A stretch of DNA of 61,839 bases from Alphaproteobacteria bacterium (GTDB lineage: Bacteria; Pseudomonadota; Alphaproteobacteria; CAAHEQ01; UBA3637), in NCBI GenBank assembly GCA_017962565.1, contig JAGCVC010000021.1, forward strand, positions 1 through 61,839, read 5' to 3'. Below the pieces are notes generated by a model, which made no database searches, was not told the origin of the DNA, and saw only the letters and a list, made by a program, of their open reading frames with translations. The position numbers and the translations under genes were made by a program. Position 1 is the first letter of the stretch; each line of letters begins with the position of its first letter. Shown piece after piece: positions 44,281-54,452 of the stretch.

Positions 44281-45222
44281 ATGTATATTTTCTTGGGTAT
44301 TTTGGTTGTTTTGGTGTTCTTATTGATTGCCGGATCAATCACAATTGTTCCTCAAGGTTATGAATACACGGTTGAAAACTTTGGACGTTTTTCAAATATT
44401 TTAAAACCGGGCTTACACATTTTGATACCGATTGTTGAACGTATCGGACAAAAAGTGAATATGATGGAACAAGTTTTGGATATTCCGTCACAAGACGTGA
44501 TTACAAAAGATAATGCTATGGTACGTGTGGATGGTGTTGTGTTCTTTGAAATTCAAGATCCGTATGCAGCATCTTACCAAATTCACGATTTGTATAGCGG
44601 TATTTTGAATTTGGTTATGACGAATGTTCGTACGGTTATCGGTTCTATGGAAATTGATGAGTTGTTGAGTCAACGTGATGTGATTAATCAACGTTTGTTA
44701 TCTGTTGTTGATGAAGCAACGGTTCCATGGGGAACAAAGATTACCCGTGTTGAAATTAAAGATATTTCTCCACCGCGTGATTTGATTGATTCCATGGCTC
44801 GTCAGATGAAAGCAGAACGTGAAAAACGTGCTAACATTTTGGAAGCCGAAGGATTTAAACAATCTGCCGTTTTGAAAGCAGAAGGTGAAAAACAATCCGC
44901 TGTTTTGGCCGCAGAAGGTGAAAAGGAAGTTGCTTTCCGTCAAGCAGAAGCACGTGAACGTGCTGCAGAAGCTGAAGCAAAAGCAACACAGGTTGTTTCT
45001 GAAGCTATCGCAAAAGGTAAACCGCAAGCACTTAATTACTTCTTGGGTCAAGCTTATGTGGAAGCTTTAAAAGAAATTGTCAATTCTCCAAATCAAAAAT
45101 TGTTATTGTTGCCGTTTGAAACACAACAATTGGCAAGTACCTTAACGGGAATTACAGAATTGACAAAAACTGTTTTAGGTACAGAAAAAGCTCCACCTGT
45201 TTTAAAAGCGCCTAAGAAATAG
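44281..45222 (+). CDS. qmcA: SPFH/band-7 (paraslipin, QmcA-like) protein
   Basis: 313 residues. One N-terminal membrane helix (about 2-24), then the SPFH core (VPQGYEYTVENFGRFSNILKPGLHILIP in two parts, DVITKDNAMVRVDGVVFFEI, LRTVIGSMEIDELLSQRD-type segment TVIGSMEIDELLSQRDVINQ) and a long Ala/Glu coiled coil (REKRANILEAEGFKQSAVLKAEGEKQSAVLAAEGEKE in repeats). Scaffolds membrane microdomains and may control FtsH-type proteases. Followed by its usual partner NfeD. Confidence 0.9.
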   Translation: MYIFLGILVVLVFLLIAGSITIVPQGYEYTVENFGRFSNILKPGLHILIPIVERIGQKVNMMEQVLDIPSQDVITKDNAMVRVDGVVFFEIQDPYAASYQIHDLYSGILNLVMTNVRTVIGSMEIDELLSQRDVINQRLLSVVDEATVPWGTKITRVEIKDISPPRDLIDSMARQMKAEREKRANILEAEGFKQSAVLKAEGEKQSAVLAAEGEKEVAFRQAEARERAAEAEAKATQVVSEAIAKGKPQALNYFLGQAYVEALKEIVNSPNQKLLLLPFETQQLASTLTGITELTKTVLGTEKAPPVLKAPKK

Positions 45223-45231
45223 TCAGATAAA

Positions 45232-45263
45232 GAGTGCTTGTTTTATAAGGCAAGCACTCCTTT
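45232..45263 (+). terminator. hairpin with short U-tract between qmcA and nfeD
   Basis: GAGTGCTTG (45232-45240) pairs perfectly with CAAGCACTC (45251-45259), 10-nt loop, followed by CTTTT. It probably lowers nfeD expression relative to qmcA, an intercistronic partial terminator. Confidence 0.75.
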
Positions 45264-45282
45264 TGAAAGAAGGAATAAAAAT

Positions 45283-45750
45283 ATGGATGAAATTGTAAGT
45301 TTTTTCAGTAATTGGGGCGTTTGGGCTTGGCTTTCAATCGGTGTTTTATTGATGATTGCCGAACTGTTTGTTCCCGGCGTTTTTATTATGTGGTTTGGTT
45401 TTGGTGCTGTTTTAACCGGAATAATTACGGGGGTTGTCGGCGGGTTATCCGTTGCTATGCAACTTTTAATTTTTGTCATTATGTCCGTGATTTCTTTGGG
45501 TTTGGGATTATTTGTTTACGGCAAAATTTTCGGACCGAATAAAGAAAAAGGAAATGATACGCGTACTGGTGCTCAACGTCTTATCGGTAAAAGTTTTATT
45601 GTCAGTGAAACAATTCAGAACGGTAAGGGAAAAGTTACCGTTGGTGATACGGTTTGGCTGGCTCGTAGTAAACGCAAAATTGCTAAAGGCGCAGAGGTTG
45701 TTGTTATCGGCGCGGAAGGAACACAATTGCTGGTCGAAGAAAAAAAATAA
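45283..45750 (+). CDS. NfeD family membrane protein
   Basis: 155 residues from the ATG at 45283 (AGAAGGAA site); the longer frame from 45238 covers the hairpin and is rejected. Several N-terminal membrane segments (WAWLSIGVLLMIAELFVPGVF, IMWFGFGAVLTGIITGVVGG, AMQLLIFVIMSVISLGLGLFVYG) then a C-terminal OB-fold with GKSFIVSETIQNGKGKVTVGDTVW. NfeD proteins pair with SPFH proteins at membranes. Confidence 0.88.
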   Translation: MDEIVSFFSNWGVWAWLSIGVLLMIAELFVPGVFIMWFGFGAVLTGIITGVVGGLSVAMQLLIFVIMSVISLGLGLFVYGKIFGPNKEKGNDTRTGAQRLIGKSFIVSETIQNGKGKVTVGDTVWLARSKRKIAKGAEVVVIGAEGTQLLVEEKK

Positions 45751-45764
45751 ATGTTACATTTTAC

Positions 45765-45802
45765 AAAAAAAGGACGCAATTTGTTTTGCGTCCTTTTTTT
45801 GA
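45765..45802. terminator. bidirectional terminator between nfeD and fba
   Basis: AGGACGCAA (45771-45779) pairs with TTGCGTCCT (45786-45794), extended by a run of As and Ts on both flanks. Serves the convergent genes. Confidence 0.9.
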
Positions 45803-45813
45803 TAAATCCTAAA

Positions 45814-46875
45814 TTAACGAATTTGCGGATCCAATTCACCGGCAGCATAACGTTTTGCCATGTCAGCTAATGAAATCGGTTTAATGGATGAACCGTGTCC
45901 GGCTGCTCCGAATTGTTCATAACGTTGTTCGCAAACAACTTGCATAGCATCCATTGCCGGTTTTAAGTACTTACGCGGATCGAATTCTTCCGGTTTTGTT
46001 GCATAAACTTTACGAATAGCACCAGTCATGGCCATACGTAAGTCCGTATCAACATTGACTTTACGAACACCGTACTTGATGCCTTCTTGAATTTCTTCAA
46101 CAGGAACACCGTAAGTTTGTGGCATTTTGCCGCCGAATTCATTAATGATGTCTTGCAAATCTTGAGGAACGGAAGAAGAACCGTGCATAACCAAGTGCGT
46201 TGTCGGTAATTTTTCATGAATCTTTTTAACTGTGTCAATTGACAAAATAGCACCATCCGGTTTGCGAGTGAATTTGTAAGCACCATGAGAAGTTCCAATA
46301 GCGACAGCCAAAGCATCTACTTTTGTTTCTTTAACAAATTTAACAGCATCATCCGGATCTGTCAGCAACTTTGATTTGTCAACAGCACCTTCAAAACCAT
46401 GTCCGTCTTCTTTTTCACCTTTACCGGTTTCCAAAGAACCAATACAACCCAATTCACCTTCAACTGATACACCGATTTGATGTGCAACACCGGTTACTTT
46501 TGATGTTACTTCTGCGTTGTATTCGTGTGTTGCCGGCTTGCCGTCCGGTGTTAAAGAACCATCCATCATAACGGAAGTAAATCCGTTCATCATAGCTGAA
46601 AAACATACACCCGGGTTTGGACCATGATCTTGGTGAACACAAATCGGTAAATCCGGATACATTTCTACGCCTGCCATCATTAAATGTTTCAAGATAGCAT
46701 CATTTGCATAAGCACGTGCACCTTTTGACATTTGAATAATAACCGGAGCATCTTTCTTTTTAGCAGCAGCTAAAATAGCCAACACTTGTTCCATGTTATT
46801 TACGTTAAACGCAGGGATACCATATCCTTTTTCAGCTGCGTCATCTAATAATTGTCTTAAACTAACTAAAGCCAT
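45814..46875 (-). CDS. fba: class II fructose-bisphosphate aldolase
   Basis: 353 residues. Splits fructose-1,6-bisphosphate in glycolysis and works in reverse in gluconeogenesis; the Calvin-cycle-type subfamily of class II enzymes also acts on sedoheptulose-bisphosphate. Zinc and substrate motifs: ICVHQDHGPNP (Asp and His), SVEGELGCIGSLE, VAIGTSHGAYKF, LVMHGSSSVP and KVNVDTDLR near the C-terminus. It lies 17 bases behind tkt in the same direction, so the two form an operon in carbon metabolism. Confidence 0.94.
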   Translation of the reverse strand: MALVSLRQLLDDAAEKGYGIPAFNVNNMEQVLAILAAAKKKDAPVIIQMSKGARAYANDAILKHLMMAGVEMYPDLPICVHQDHGPNPGVCFSAMMNGFTSVMMDGSLTPDGKPATHEYNAEVTSKVTGVAHQIGVSVEGELGCIGSLETGKGEKEDGHGFEGAVDKSKLLTDPDDAVKFVKETKVDALAVAIGTSHGAYKFTRKPDGAILSIDTVKKIHEKLPTTHLVMHGSSSVPQDLQDIINEFGGKMPQTYGVPVEEIQEGIKYGVRKVNVDTDLRMAMTGAIRKVYATKPEEFDPRKYLKPAMDAMQVVCEQRYEQFGAAGHGSSIKPISLADMAKRYAAGELDPQIR

Positions 46876-46892
46876 TTTTATTTTCCTTTCTT

Positions 46893-48863
46893 TTATCCTG
46901 AAATAGCATCTGAAACTGCTTGTACCACATTTTGAACGGTCAGTCCAGCTTTTTCGTAAACTTTTTGCGCCGGACCGGACGCACCAAAGTGCGAAATTCC
47001 TAAATTAAGTGAAGCATAACGTTCCCAACCGAAAGGTGTTGCTGCTTCTAGCGAAACACGCGGTGCATTACCCAATACCGATTGGCGATATTCATCACTT
47101 TGTTTTTCGAATAAGTCCCAAGATGGCAAGGATACAACGGCACAATCAACACCGCGTTCCCATAATTGTTTTTGTGCTTCGATGGCCAAAGATACTTCCG
47201 ATCCGGTTGCAATCAATGTTGCCATACGATTTGATTTTGCATTGCTGATAACATAAGCACCTTTTGCTGTTAAGTTTTCGTTGGCGCTTGTGCGTTCAAA
47301 TGGTAAATTTTGACGACTTAAAATCAAAGCAGTCGGACAATTATTATGTAAAGCAATTTGCCAGGCTTCAGCACACTCCAAAGCATCTGCCGGACGAATC
47401 GTGCATAAATTCGGAATTGTACGGAGCATTGCCAACTGTTCAATCGGTTGATGTGTCGGTCCATCTTCACCTACACCGATTGAATCGTGTGTTAAAACAT
47501 AAGTGACCGGTAAATTCATCAGCGCTGACAAACGCATGGCCGGTTTCAAATAATCTGCAAAAACAAAGAATGTTCCGCCATAGGGTTTGAAGAAACCATG
47601 CAAAGCAATTCCGTTCATAATAGCGCCCATAGCATGTTCCCGAATTCCATATTCAATATAGTTGCCGGAAAAGTCATCAGATGTAATTACTTTGGAATTA
47701 CTTGTATTGGTCAAATTAGATGCCGTTAAATCCGCGCTTCCTCCAATCAAATTGGGAATAAGAGCAACCGCTTTTTCCAATGTATTTTGTGAAGATTTAC
47801 GGGATGCAATACTTGGTTTTTCAACCAATAAAGAATCTTTGTATTTTTGAAAATCAGCATCGAAATTATCGGGCAATTTTCCGCTTAACATTTTTTGCAT
47901 TTTTGCATAAAACGGATTTGAAGCGGCTTTTTGTTGCCATTCATCGCAAAGCGCCTTACCACGCGTACCGGCTTGCCGCCAAGCACTTAAAATATCTGTC
48001 GGGATTTCAAATGGTTGGGAATCCCAATTTAATGCTTTTCTTAAACCATTTAATTCCTCTTCCCCTAGAGGAGAACCGTGTACTTTTGGAGTACCTGCTT
48101 TTGTCGGTGCACCATAACCGATGGTTGTTTTACAGGCAATCAAAACGGGTTTTTCACTTTTTTGTGCTTCCATTAAAATATTTTCCAATGCGTTTGCATC
48201 GTGTCCGTCTGTTGTCAAAACTTGCCAACCGTTTGCTTCAAAACGTGCTAATTGATTTGTACTGGTTGCCAAACCGGTTTTACCATCAATCGTAATGCCG
48301 TTATTGTCCCATAACACAATCAAATTGTTTAATTTTAAATGACCGGCAAAGGAAATGGCTTCTTCGGAAATGCCCTCCATTAAATCACCGTCACCGCAGG
48401 TAATATAAATTTTATGATCAATTAAATCTTTTCCTAAACGAGCTTTTGCCATTTTTTCAGATATAGCCATACCAATACCCATGGCAAGACCTTGTCCTAA
48501 CGGACCTGTTGTGGCTTCGATACCGGCAAGTACACCGTATTCTGGGTGGCCGGCTGTTTTTGAATCAATTTGACGGAAATTTTTTATGTCTTCAATTGTA
48601 ATATCGGCATATCCGCTTAAATAAAGCAAACTGTAAAGCATGGCACTGGCGTGCCCGCCGGATAAAACAAAACGATCTCGATTTGGCCATTTAGGTTGTG
48701 CCGGATTAAACTTTAAAAACTTTGTCCATAAAACAGTGACTATATCCGCCATTCCCAAAGGCGCTCCGGGGTGACCAGAATTGGCGCGTTGTACCATGTC
48801 TGCCGATAAAAAACGAACGGCATTTGCTAAATCTTTCATTGAAGGCATGTATTTTTTCTCCAT
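46893..48863 (-). CDS. tkt: transketolase
   Basis: 656 residues. Thiamine-diphosphate enzyme of the pentose phosphate pathway moving two-carbon units. Signatures: HPGAPLGMADIVTVLW, the ThDP motif GDGDLMEGISEEAISFAGHLKLNN, GGSADLTASNLT, the second-domain motif EYGIREHAMGAIMNGIALHG and VLTHDSIGVGEDGPTHQPIEQL. Complete C-terminal domain. First gene of the tkt-fba operon with a promoter at 48882-48910. Confidence 0.96.
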   Translation of the reverse strand: MEKKYMPSMKDLANAVRFLSADMVQRANSGHPGAPLGMADIVTVLWTKFLKFNPAQPKWPNRDRFVLSGGHASAMLYSLLYLSGYADITIEDIKNFRQIDSKTAGHPEYGVLAGIEATTGPLGQGLAMGIGMAISEKMAKARLGKDLIDHKIYITCGDGDLMEGISEEAISFAGHLKLNNLIVLWDNNGITIDGKTGLATSTNQLARFEANGWQVLTTDGHDANALENILMEAQKSEKPVLIACKTTIGYGAPTKAGTPKVHGSPLGEEELNGLRKALNWDSQPFEIPTDILSAWRQAGTRGKALCDEWQQKAASNPFYAKMQKMLSGKLPDNFDADFQKYKDSLLVEKPSIASRKSSQNTLEKAVALIPNLIGGSADLTASNLTNTSNSKVITSDDFSGNYIEYGIREHAMGAIMNGIALHGFFKPYGGTFFVFADYLKPAMRLSALMNLPVTYVLTHDSIGVGEDGPTHQPIEQLAMLRTIPNLCTIRPADALECAEAWQIALHNNCPTALILSRQNLPFERTSANENLTAKGAYVISNAKSNRMATLIATGSEVSLAIEAQKQLWERGVDCAVVSLPSWDLFEKQSDEYRQSVLGNAPRVSLEAATPFGWERYASLNLGISHFGASGPAQKVYEKAGLTVQNVVQAVSDAISG

Positions 48864-48881
48864 AAGTTAAAACATATCGGA

Positions 48882-48910
48882 AGTATATGCTTGTTTTATT
48901 TAAAAAGCAA
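48882..48910 (-). promoter_or_regulatory. promoter of tkt-fba
   Basis: Minus strand TTGCTT (48910-48905), 17-nt spacer, TATACT (48887-48882). Start near 48875, leader of about 12-15 nt only. Confidence 0.62.
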
Positions 48911-48934
48911 GAATGGAGTTTCAAAACTTTAACA

Positions 48935-48964
48935 AAAAACCTGCAAAGTTAATTGCAGGTTTTT
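48935..48964 (-). terminator. terminator of the ankyrin gene
   Basis: ACCTGCAA (48939-48946) pairs with TTGCAGGT (48953-48960), with A/T extensions; on the minus strand it ends in TTTTTTGTT. It lies about 20 bases after the ankyrin stop and before the tkt promoter. Confidence 0.85.
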
Positions 48965-48983
48965 GAGTTTGATATTGAGTGAT

Positions 48984-49919
48984 TTACGCGTTTATTTTTT
49001 GATTTTCCTTTTGGACGGACAATTGATGAGCCGCAACAACAACGGGACATTCATCAGGCGTGCCAAAAAATTCGTTAATCGACTTATCAGCTTCTTCTTC
49101 GTTAAAGTTTCTGCTGATGATGTCCATAACTTTATCAAAATTATCTTTGTTTTCTTCCAACAAATTTTTGGGGTCTAAGAAATATGCAATGTTTTTGCCG
49201 TATTTATCACAAAGAGTCAAATCAATTTGAGGTAAAGAAGCTAAATAATTGTAAACTTCTTGGTGTTCATTCCCGGCCGCAAACATTATGGGAGTTCTTC
49301 CGGCTTGAACTGATTTTTTATTGACATCAGCACCTAATCTGATCAGGTATTTAACCATATTTAATCGGCCTTCTTTGGCGGCAAAGTGTAATAAGTAAAG
49401 TCCGGCTTTTCCGCCCGCTTCATTAATTCCTAACGGTTTTTTCAAACGGTGTTTAGCTCTGAAAATTTCCGCAAGAATTGCTACATTTCCGTTTTCAGCA
49501 GCTAAATGGATAGCTTTTTCTTTTGTTTCATATTCCACAACGTCAAAACTCGGGTGATGCTTTAACAAAATTTGAACAGCTTTCAGATCGTTTTCTTTTA
49601 TTGCTTCCATTAAAGCAGATGCGCCATTTTCATCACGACAATCAATGAATAAATCACCATTGGACACTTTTGCCGTTCTGGGCACAAAATTTAATAAGAA
49701 ATCCATCATTGGATAATTTTTATGGAGAACGGCCATATGTAAAGCTGTTCGACGTGAATTGCTATAAATGGTTGCAACATCCGGATGTCTTCTTAAAAAG
49801 GCTCTAAGGACTTCATTTTCTCCTTTTTTGATAAGCGGAAATATTTCTGAAACCAAACGGTCTTTTATTTCATTTTTTTCCTGTTCATGCGGATCTGGTG
49901 TTTTATAAGATTCGGACAT
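48984..49919 (-). CDS. ankyrin-repeat protein
   Basis: 311 residues, no signal peptide or membrane helix. Ankyrin repeats fill about 55-245: RTALHMAVLHKNYPMMDFLL, GASALMEAIKENDLKAVQILL, KAIHLAAENGNVAIL, LLHFAAKEGRLNMVKYLIRLGADVN and GRTPIMFAAGNEHQEVYNYLA. The N- and C-terminal flanks are charged. The repeats mediate protein contact; in host-associated alphaproteobacteria such proteins can be effectors, but a housekeeping role is equally possible. It has its own promoter and terminator. Confidence 0.9.
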   Translation of the reverse strand: MSESYKTPDPHEQEKNEIKDRLVSEIFPLIKKGENEVLRAFLRRHPDVATIYSNSRRTALHMAVLHKNYPMMDFLLNFVPRTAKVSNGDLFIDCRDENGASALMEAIKENDLKAVQILLKHHPSFDVVEYETKEKAIHLAAENGNVAILAEIFRAKHRLKKPLGINEAGGKAGLYLLHFAAKEGRLNMVKYLIRLGADVNKKSVQAGRTPIMFAAGNEHQEVYNYLASLPQIDLTLCDKYGKNIAYFLDPKNLLEENKDNFDKVMDIISRNFNEEEADKSINEFFGTPDECPVVVAAHQLSVQKENQKINA

Positions 49920-49972
49920 ACTAAACTCCTTTTAAAAAAAATTACAATGTGTTATAAGGAACAATGTTGCCC

Positions 49973-50001
49973 ATAATATCAAATAAAATTTGTTTTGTCA
50001 A
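49973..50001 (-). promoter_or_regulatory. promoter of the ankyrin gene
   Basis: Minus strand TTGACA (50001-49996), 17-nt spacer, TATTAT (49978-49973). Perfect -35, 5 of 6 at -10. It stands back-to-back with the atp operon promoter about 70 bases away. Confidence 0.75.
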
Positions 50002-50069
50002 TTTTTTCTTTTAATTTTTTTAATTAAGCTTGCAGATGATTTTTTCTTTAAAAAAATGCTTTTGTTTTC

Positions 50070-50098
50070 TTGACAGAACGGACACATTTTTTTAAACT
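50070..50098 (+). promoter_or_regulatory. promoter of the N-ATPase operon
   Basis: TTGACA (50070-50075), 17-nt spacer, TAAACT (50093-50098). The -35 is perfect, the -10 only 4 of 6; TATATT at 50103-50108 is an alternative but its spacing is 27. The whole 215-base gap 49920-50134 otherwise shows no gene. Confidence 0.5.
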
Positions 50099-50119
50099 GA
50101 GCTATATTGATAAAAATAA

Positions 50120-51571
<1,452 letters not shown>

Positions 51572-51573
51572 AA

Positions 51574-51978
51574 ATGAAATTAAAAGTGACTTCTCCGATA
51601 GGAATCATCTTAACCGAAGAAATTCAAAAAATCGATTTTGAAGCATTGGACGGGCATTATACTCTATTGCCGCGTCATCAAGATTTTGTGACGGCAATGC
51701 CACCTAATATTGTTGCGTATCAAACAACGGATGGTTTGACGCATTATATGGCATGTAATCGGGGAATTTTAGTCAAAAAAGCCGCAGATGTCTACATATC
51801 TGTTCATCGTGCTGTATTGAGTGAAACGCTTGAAGATTTAGCACAAATTATTGCCGTAGAATTTAAAAATGATGATGAACAACGTAAAGAAGTCAATACG
51901 GCAATGGCACGTTTGGAAGTCGGTTTATCCAGAGGCTTTATGCAATTAAAAGAGGCAGCACAAGATGGCGGAATTTGA
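51574..51978 (+). CDS. atpC: N-ATPase F1 subunit epsilon
   Basis: 134 residues. Beta-sandwich start KLKVTSPIGIILTEEIQKIDFEALDGHYTLLPRH with the LPRH turn typical of epsilon (usually LPGH), then a helical hairpin tail. Two bases after atpD and overlapping the next gene by 14. The C-terminal hairpin may allow ATPase inhibition. Confidence 0.88.
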   Translation: MKLKVTSPIGIILTEEIQKIDFEALDGHYTLLPRHQDFVTAMPPNIVAYQTTDGLTHYMACNRGILVKKAADVYISVHRAVLSETLEDLAQIIAVEFKNDDEQRKEVNTAMARLEVGLSRGFMQLKEAAQDGGI

Positions 51979-52300
51979 TAAAACAGAAGATAAAAAAGTT
52001 CAAGAGGTTTTGATCAAAAAAGCCGAACTGATGAAAAACAGGGGTAACCGATCTTTGTGTGCAAATTTTGGTATGGTAGCGGTTTTGGGTGTAATTATGA
52101 CTGCTCCGTTGGTTATCGGGATACTTGTTGGCAATTGGTTGGACAAAGATTTTGCAGTTAAGGGTTTTTCTTGGCGGCTTAATTTGATGATAATAGGTTT
52201 TTTTATGGGACTTTATTATGCTTATCGATGGATAAAATATGAAGGAATCGAAAAAATTGATGAAGCGTACCGCAAGGAACATGAAGGAATAGAAAAATGA
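51965..52300 (+). CDS. atpQ: N-ATPase accessory protein AtpQ (AtpI-like)
   Basis: 111 residues with two membrane helices (about 36-56 and 72-94): GMVAVLGVIMTAPLVIGILVGNWLD and LNLMIIGFFMGLYYAYRWI. This fits the AtpI/AtpQ family, thought to help c-ring assembly and possibly magnesium uptake. It overlaps atpC and atpR. The gene symbol follows the N-ATPase naming and rests on position. Confidence 0.8.
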   Translation: MAEFDKTEDKKVQEVLIKKAELMKNRGNRSLCANFGMVAVLGVIMTAPLVIGILVGNWLDKDFAVKGFSWRLNLMIIGFFMGLYYAYRWIKYEGIEKIDEAYRKEHEGIEK

Positions 52301-52617
52301 TGGAACAAAAAAGTTCTGTTTTGCTTTTATTAAATGAAATCGGCGGCGTATCGATCGCCTTGCTGATGATTTCCGGACTTTTGTTTGGTATGGCTTTTAC
52401 CTATTCGCATTTTTGGGCTATCAGGCGATTTGTTTTAAAGTCACCGCATTTTAAAAGAGTGATTTTTATTTTAACTTTTGTTCGTTTGTTTGTATTTGCT
52501 TGTGCTTTAATGATTGCAGCACATCCAAACCATGCCGGTGCGCGTATAATGTTATTTTTTATCGGTTTCATGATTGGTCGAATTGGACTGATGCGTATTG
52601 CTAAAAGGAGATTTTAA
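52297..52617 (+). CDS. atpR: N-ATPase subunit AtpR
   Basis: 106 residues, three hydrophobic segments (about 17-38, 49-72, 78-98) with conserved basic residues between, such as FWAIRRFVLKS and GRIGLMRIAKRRF. AtpR is found only in N-ATPase operons and may contribute to the ion path or assembly. It starts ATGATG overlapping the atpQ stop. Confidence 0.82.
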   Translation: MMEQKSSVLLLLNEIGGVSIALLMISGLLFGMAFTYSHFWAIRRFVLKSPHFKRVIFILTFVRLFVFACALMIAAHPNHAGARIMLFFIGFMIGRIGLMRIAKRRF

Positions 52618-52618
52618 A

Positions 52619-53383
52619 ATGATTCAATACGATGTCAGTAAACTGTTTGATATTCCTTTGAAAGACAGCACATTAGCTTTACAACAGTATGATAAAATTT
52701 ATTTGTTTGAGTTGTTTGGATTGCCGATTAACGCAACAATCGTTTCGACTTGGATAGTTATGGTCATTTTGGTTTTAATTTCCTATTTCGCTACCCGTAA
52801 TTTAAAAGCCGATGTTCAAGTCAGTAAATTTCAAACACTTCTTGAGTTAATGGTTACATGGTTAAATGGTGAAGTAAAAGAAACCAGTAATGACAATCCC
52901 GCAAAATACATGGGGTTGGGATTGGCTTTGTTTTTGTTTGTGTTAGTAAGTAATTTTATGACAATTATTCCGTGGTTCCGTCCGCCGACAGCATCACTTT
53001 CAACAACATTTGCGATGGGAATAATCGTCTTTTTTGCAATACCGTATTTTGCTATTCGAAATGCCGGTATTAAAGGATATTTGAAAAAATTTATTCAACC
53101 GACACCGTTTATGTTGCCGATGAATATTTTTTCCGAATTTGCTTCGACATTTGCGATGGCTTTGCGTTTGTTTGGTAATATGTTGTCAGGCATTGTTTTT
53201 GCCGCTGTTTTGACAACATGTTTACCATTTTTGTTGCCTATATCTATGCAGGTTTTAGGACTACTGACTGGCTCGATACAGGCATATATTTTTGCTTTGC
53301 TTGCGGTTGTATACACTTCCGGTGTTGCGCCCGAGCAAGCAAGTGATTTAACTGACTTAAATAAAGGAGATTTAAATGGATAG
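52619..53383 (+). CDS. atpB: N-ATPase F0 subunit a
   Basis: 254 residues from the ATG at 52619 (AAAGGAG 7 nt upstream); a TTG at 52598 lies before the ribosome site and is rejected. The conserved stator motif with Arg is visible in EFASTFAMALRLFGNMLSGIV, followed by hydrophobic helices and the final LTGSIQAYIFALLAVVYTSG. It forms the ion half-channels against the c-ring. Overlaps atpE by 8 bases. Confidence 0.92.
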   Translation: MIQYDVSKLFDIPLKDSTLALQQYDKIYLFELFGLPINATIVSTWIVMVILVLISYFATRNLKADVQVSKFQTLLELMVTWLNGEVKETSNDNPAKYMGLGLALFLFVLVSNFMTIIPWFRPPTASLSTTFAMGIIVFFAIPYFAIRNAGIKGYLKKFIQPTPFMLPMNIFSEFASTFAMALRLFGNMLSGIVFAAVLTTCLPFLLPISMQVLGLLTGSIQAYIFALLAVVYTSGVAPEQASDLTDLNKGDLNG

Positions 53384-53654
53384 TTTAGCTTTAATTGGTG
53401 CTTTATCTGCTTTGGGTGCATGTATCGGTATGGGTATCGGTGCTATCGGTTCTGCTATTGGTGAAGGTAATGCTGCAGCTGCTGCGTTACAAGGAATGGC
53501 ACAACAACCTGATGAAGCCAACCGCATTCGTTCAACAGCATTTATTTTGTTGGCAATGATTGAAACAACAGCTCTTTATACGTTGGTTGTTGTAATGTTG
53601 GTTTTATATGCAAATCCTTTCTGGGATAAAGCGTTGGATTTAGTGACAAAATAA
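53376..53654 (+). CDS. atpE: N-ATPase F0 subunit c (two-carboxylate, sodium-type)
   Basis: 92 residues, two transmembrane helices and a polar loop MAQQPDEANRIRS. Helix 1 carries Glu30 in GSAIGEGNAAAA, where sodium c subunits have Gln32. Helix 2 carries Glu63 followed by Thr64 and Thr65 and a Tyr68 (AMIETTALYTLV), the ETT...Y set of sodium-binding rings. A two-carboxylate site is known from Fusobacterium. So the ring is predicted to bind sodium; whether the enzyme acts as a pump or a synthase is open. Confidence 0.93.
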   Translation: MDSLALIGALSALGACIGMGIGAIGSAIGEGNAAAAALQGMAQQPDEANRIRSTAFILLAMIETTALYTLVVVMLVLYANPFWDKALDLVTK

Positions 53655-53666
53655 AAAAAGAGGTCT

Positions 53667-54449
53667 TTGATGGGTATTGATTTGCTGACATTGGTTGCAC
53701 AAATCATTAACTTGTTGGTTTTGATTTGGTTGTTGAAGCGTTTCTTATACAAACCTGTTTTGAACATGTTAAAGGAACGTCAAGCGTTAATAGACGATGA
53801 AATTAGTCGAGCACGCCAAGCAACCCAAAATGCCATTGCTGAAGAAGCAAAATATCAAGAAAAAGTTGCTGCGTTTGATGCTGATCGTAATAAGATGCTT
53901 GAACAAATACAAAAGGAAGCAGATGCATTGCGTGAGAAGTTAACAGCTGAGGCCAAACAAGATGTTACTCGTCTGCGCAAAACTTGGAAAAATGAATTGG
54001 AACAGGAAAAGCAAGCTTTTGATATTTCTATTCAAAATTCAATTGTTAAAAACTTTAAATTATTTGCATCTGATGCTTTGAAAGATATGGCAGGTGTGGA
54101 ATTAAATGAATTGGTTTTGAAAAAATTTAAAGAATGTGTTGAAACAATGACAGCAGCACAACGTAATCAATTTATTCAAAGCGCTTCATCGGCAAAACAA
54201 ATCATCATTTCAACGGATACGCGTTTAGATACACAAATACGGACAGATCTGAAAGATTTTTTATTTTCAACTTTTGATTTGGATGAAAAATCCGTCAAGG
54301 CAACTTTCAAAGTCGATGCAAACTTAATTTGCGGTATACAAGTACAAATTGGCGAACAAATAACTTCTTGGAATTTGCAAAATTATTTGGAAGCTTTTGA
54401 AAATAATATGGATGTTGCATTTAATGAATTAATTCATCAGGGGGTATAA
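53667..54449 (+). CDS. atpF: N-ATPase stator subunit b with delta-like C-terminus
   Basis: 260 residues, longer than an ordinary b subunit (about 160). N-terminal membrane helix (about 5-25, LVAQIINLLVLIWLLKRFL), then a long charged coiled coil (30-130). The last 60 residues, with NLICGIQVQIGEQITSWNLQ, resemble the end of OSCP/delta (I-x-GG-x-x-v-x-x-G-d). The operon has no separate delta gene, so b probably carries delta's role, as described for N-ATPases. Start is 12 bases after atpE. Confidence 0.9.
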   Translation: MMGIDLLTLVAQIINLLVLIWLLKRFLYKPVLNMLKERQALIDDEISRARQATQNAIAEEAKYQEKVAAFDADRNKMLEQIQKEADALREKLTAEAKQDVTRLRKTWKNELEQEKQAFDISIQNSIVKNFKLFASDALKDMAGVELNELVLKKFKECVETMTAAQRNQFIQSASSAKQIIISTDTRLDTQIRTDLKDFLFSTFDLDEKSVKATFKVDANLICGIQVQIGEQITSWNLQNYLEAFENNMDVAFNELIHQGV

Positions 54450-54452
54450 AAT

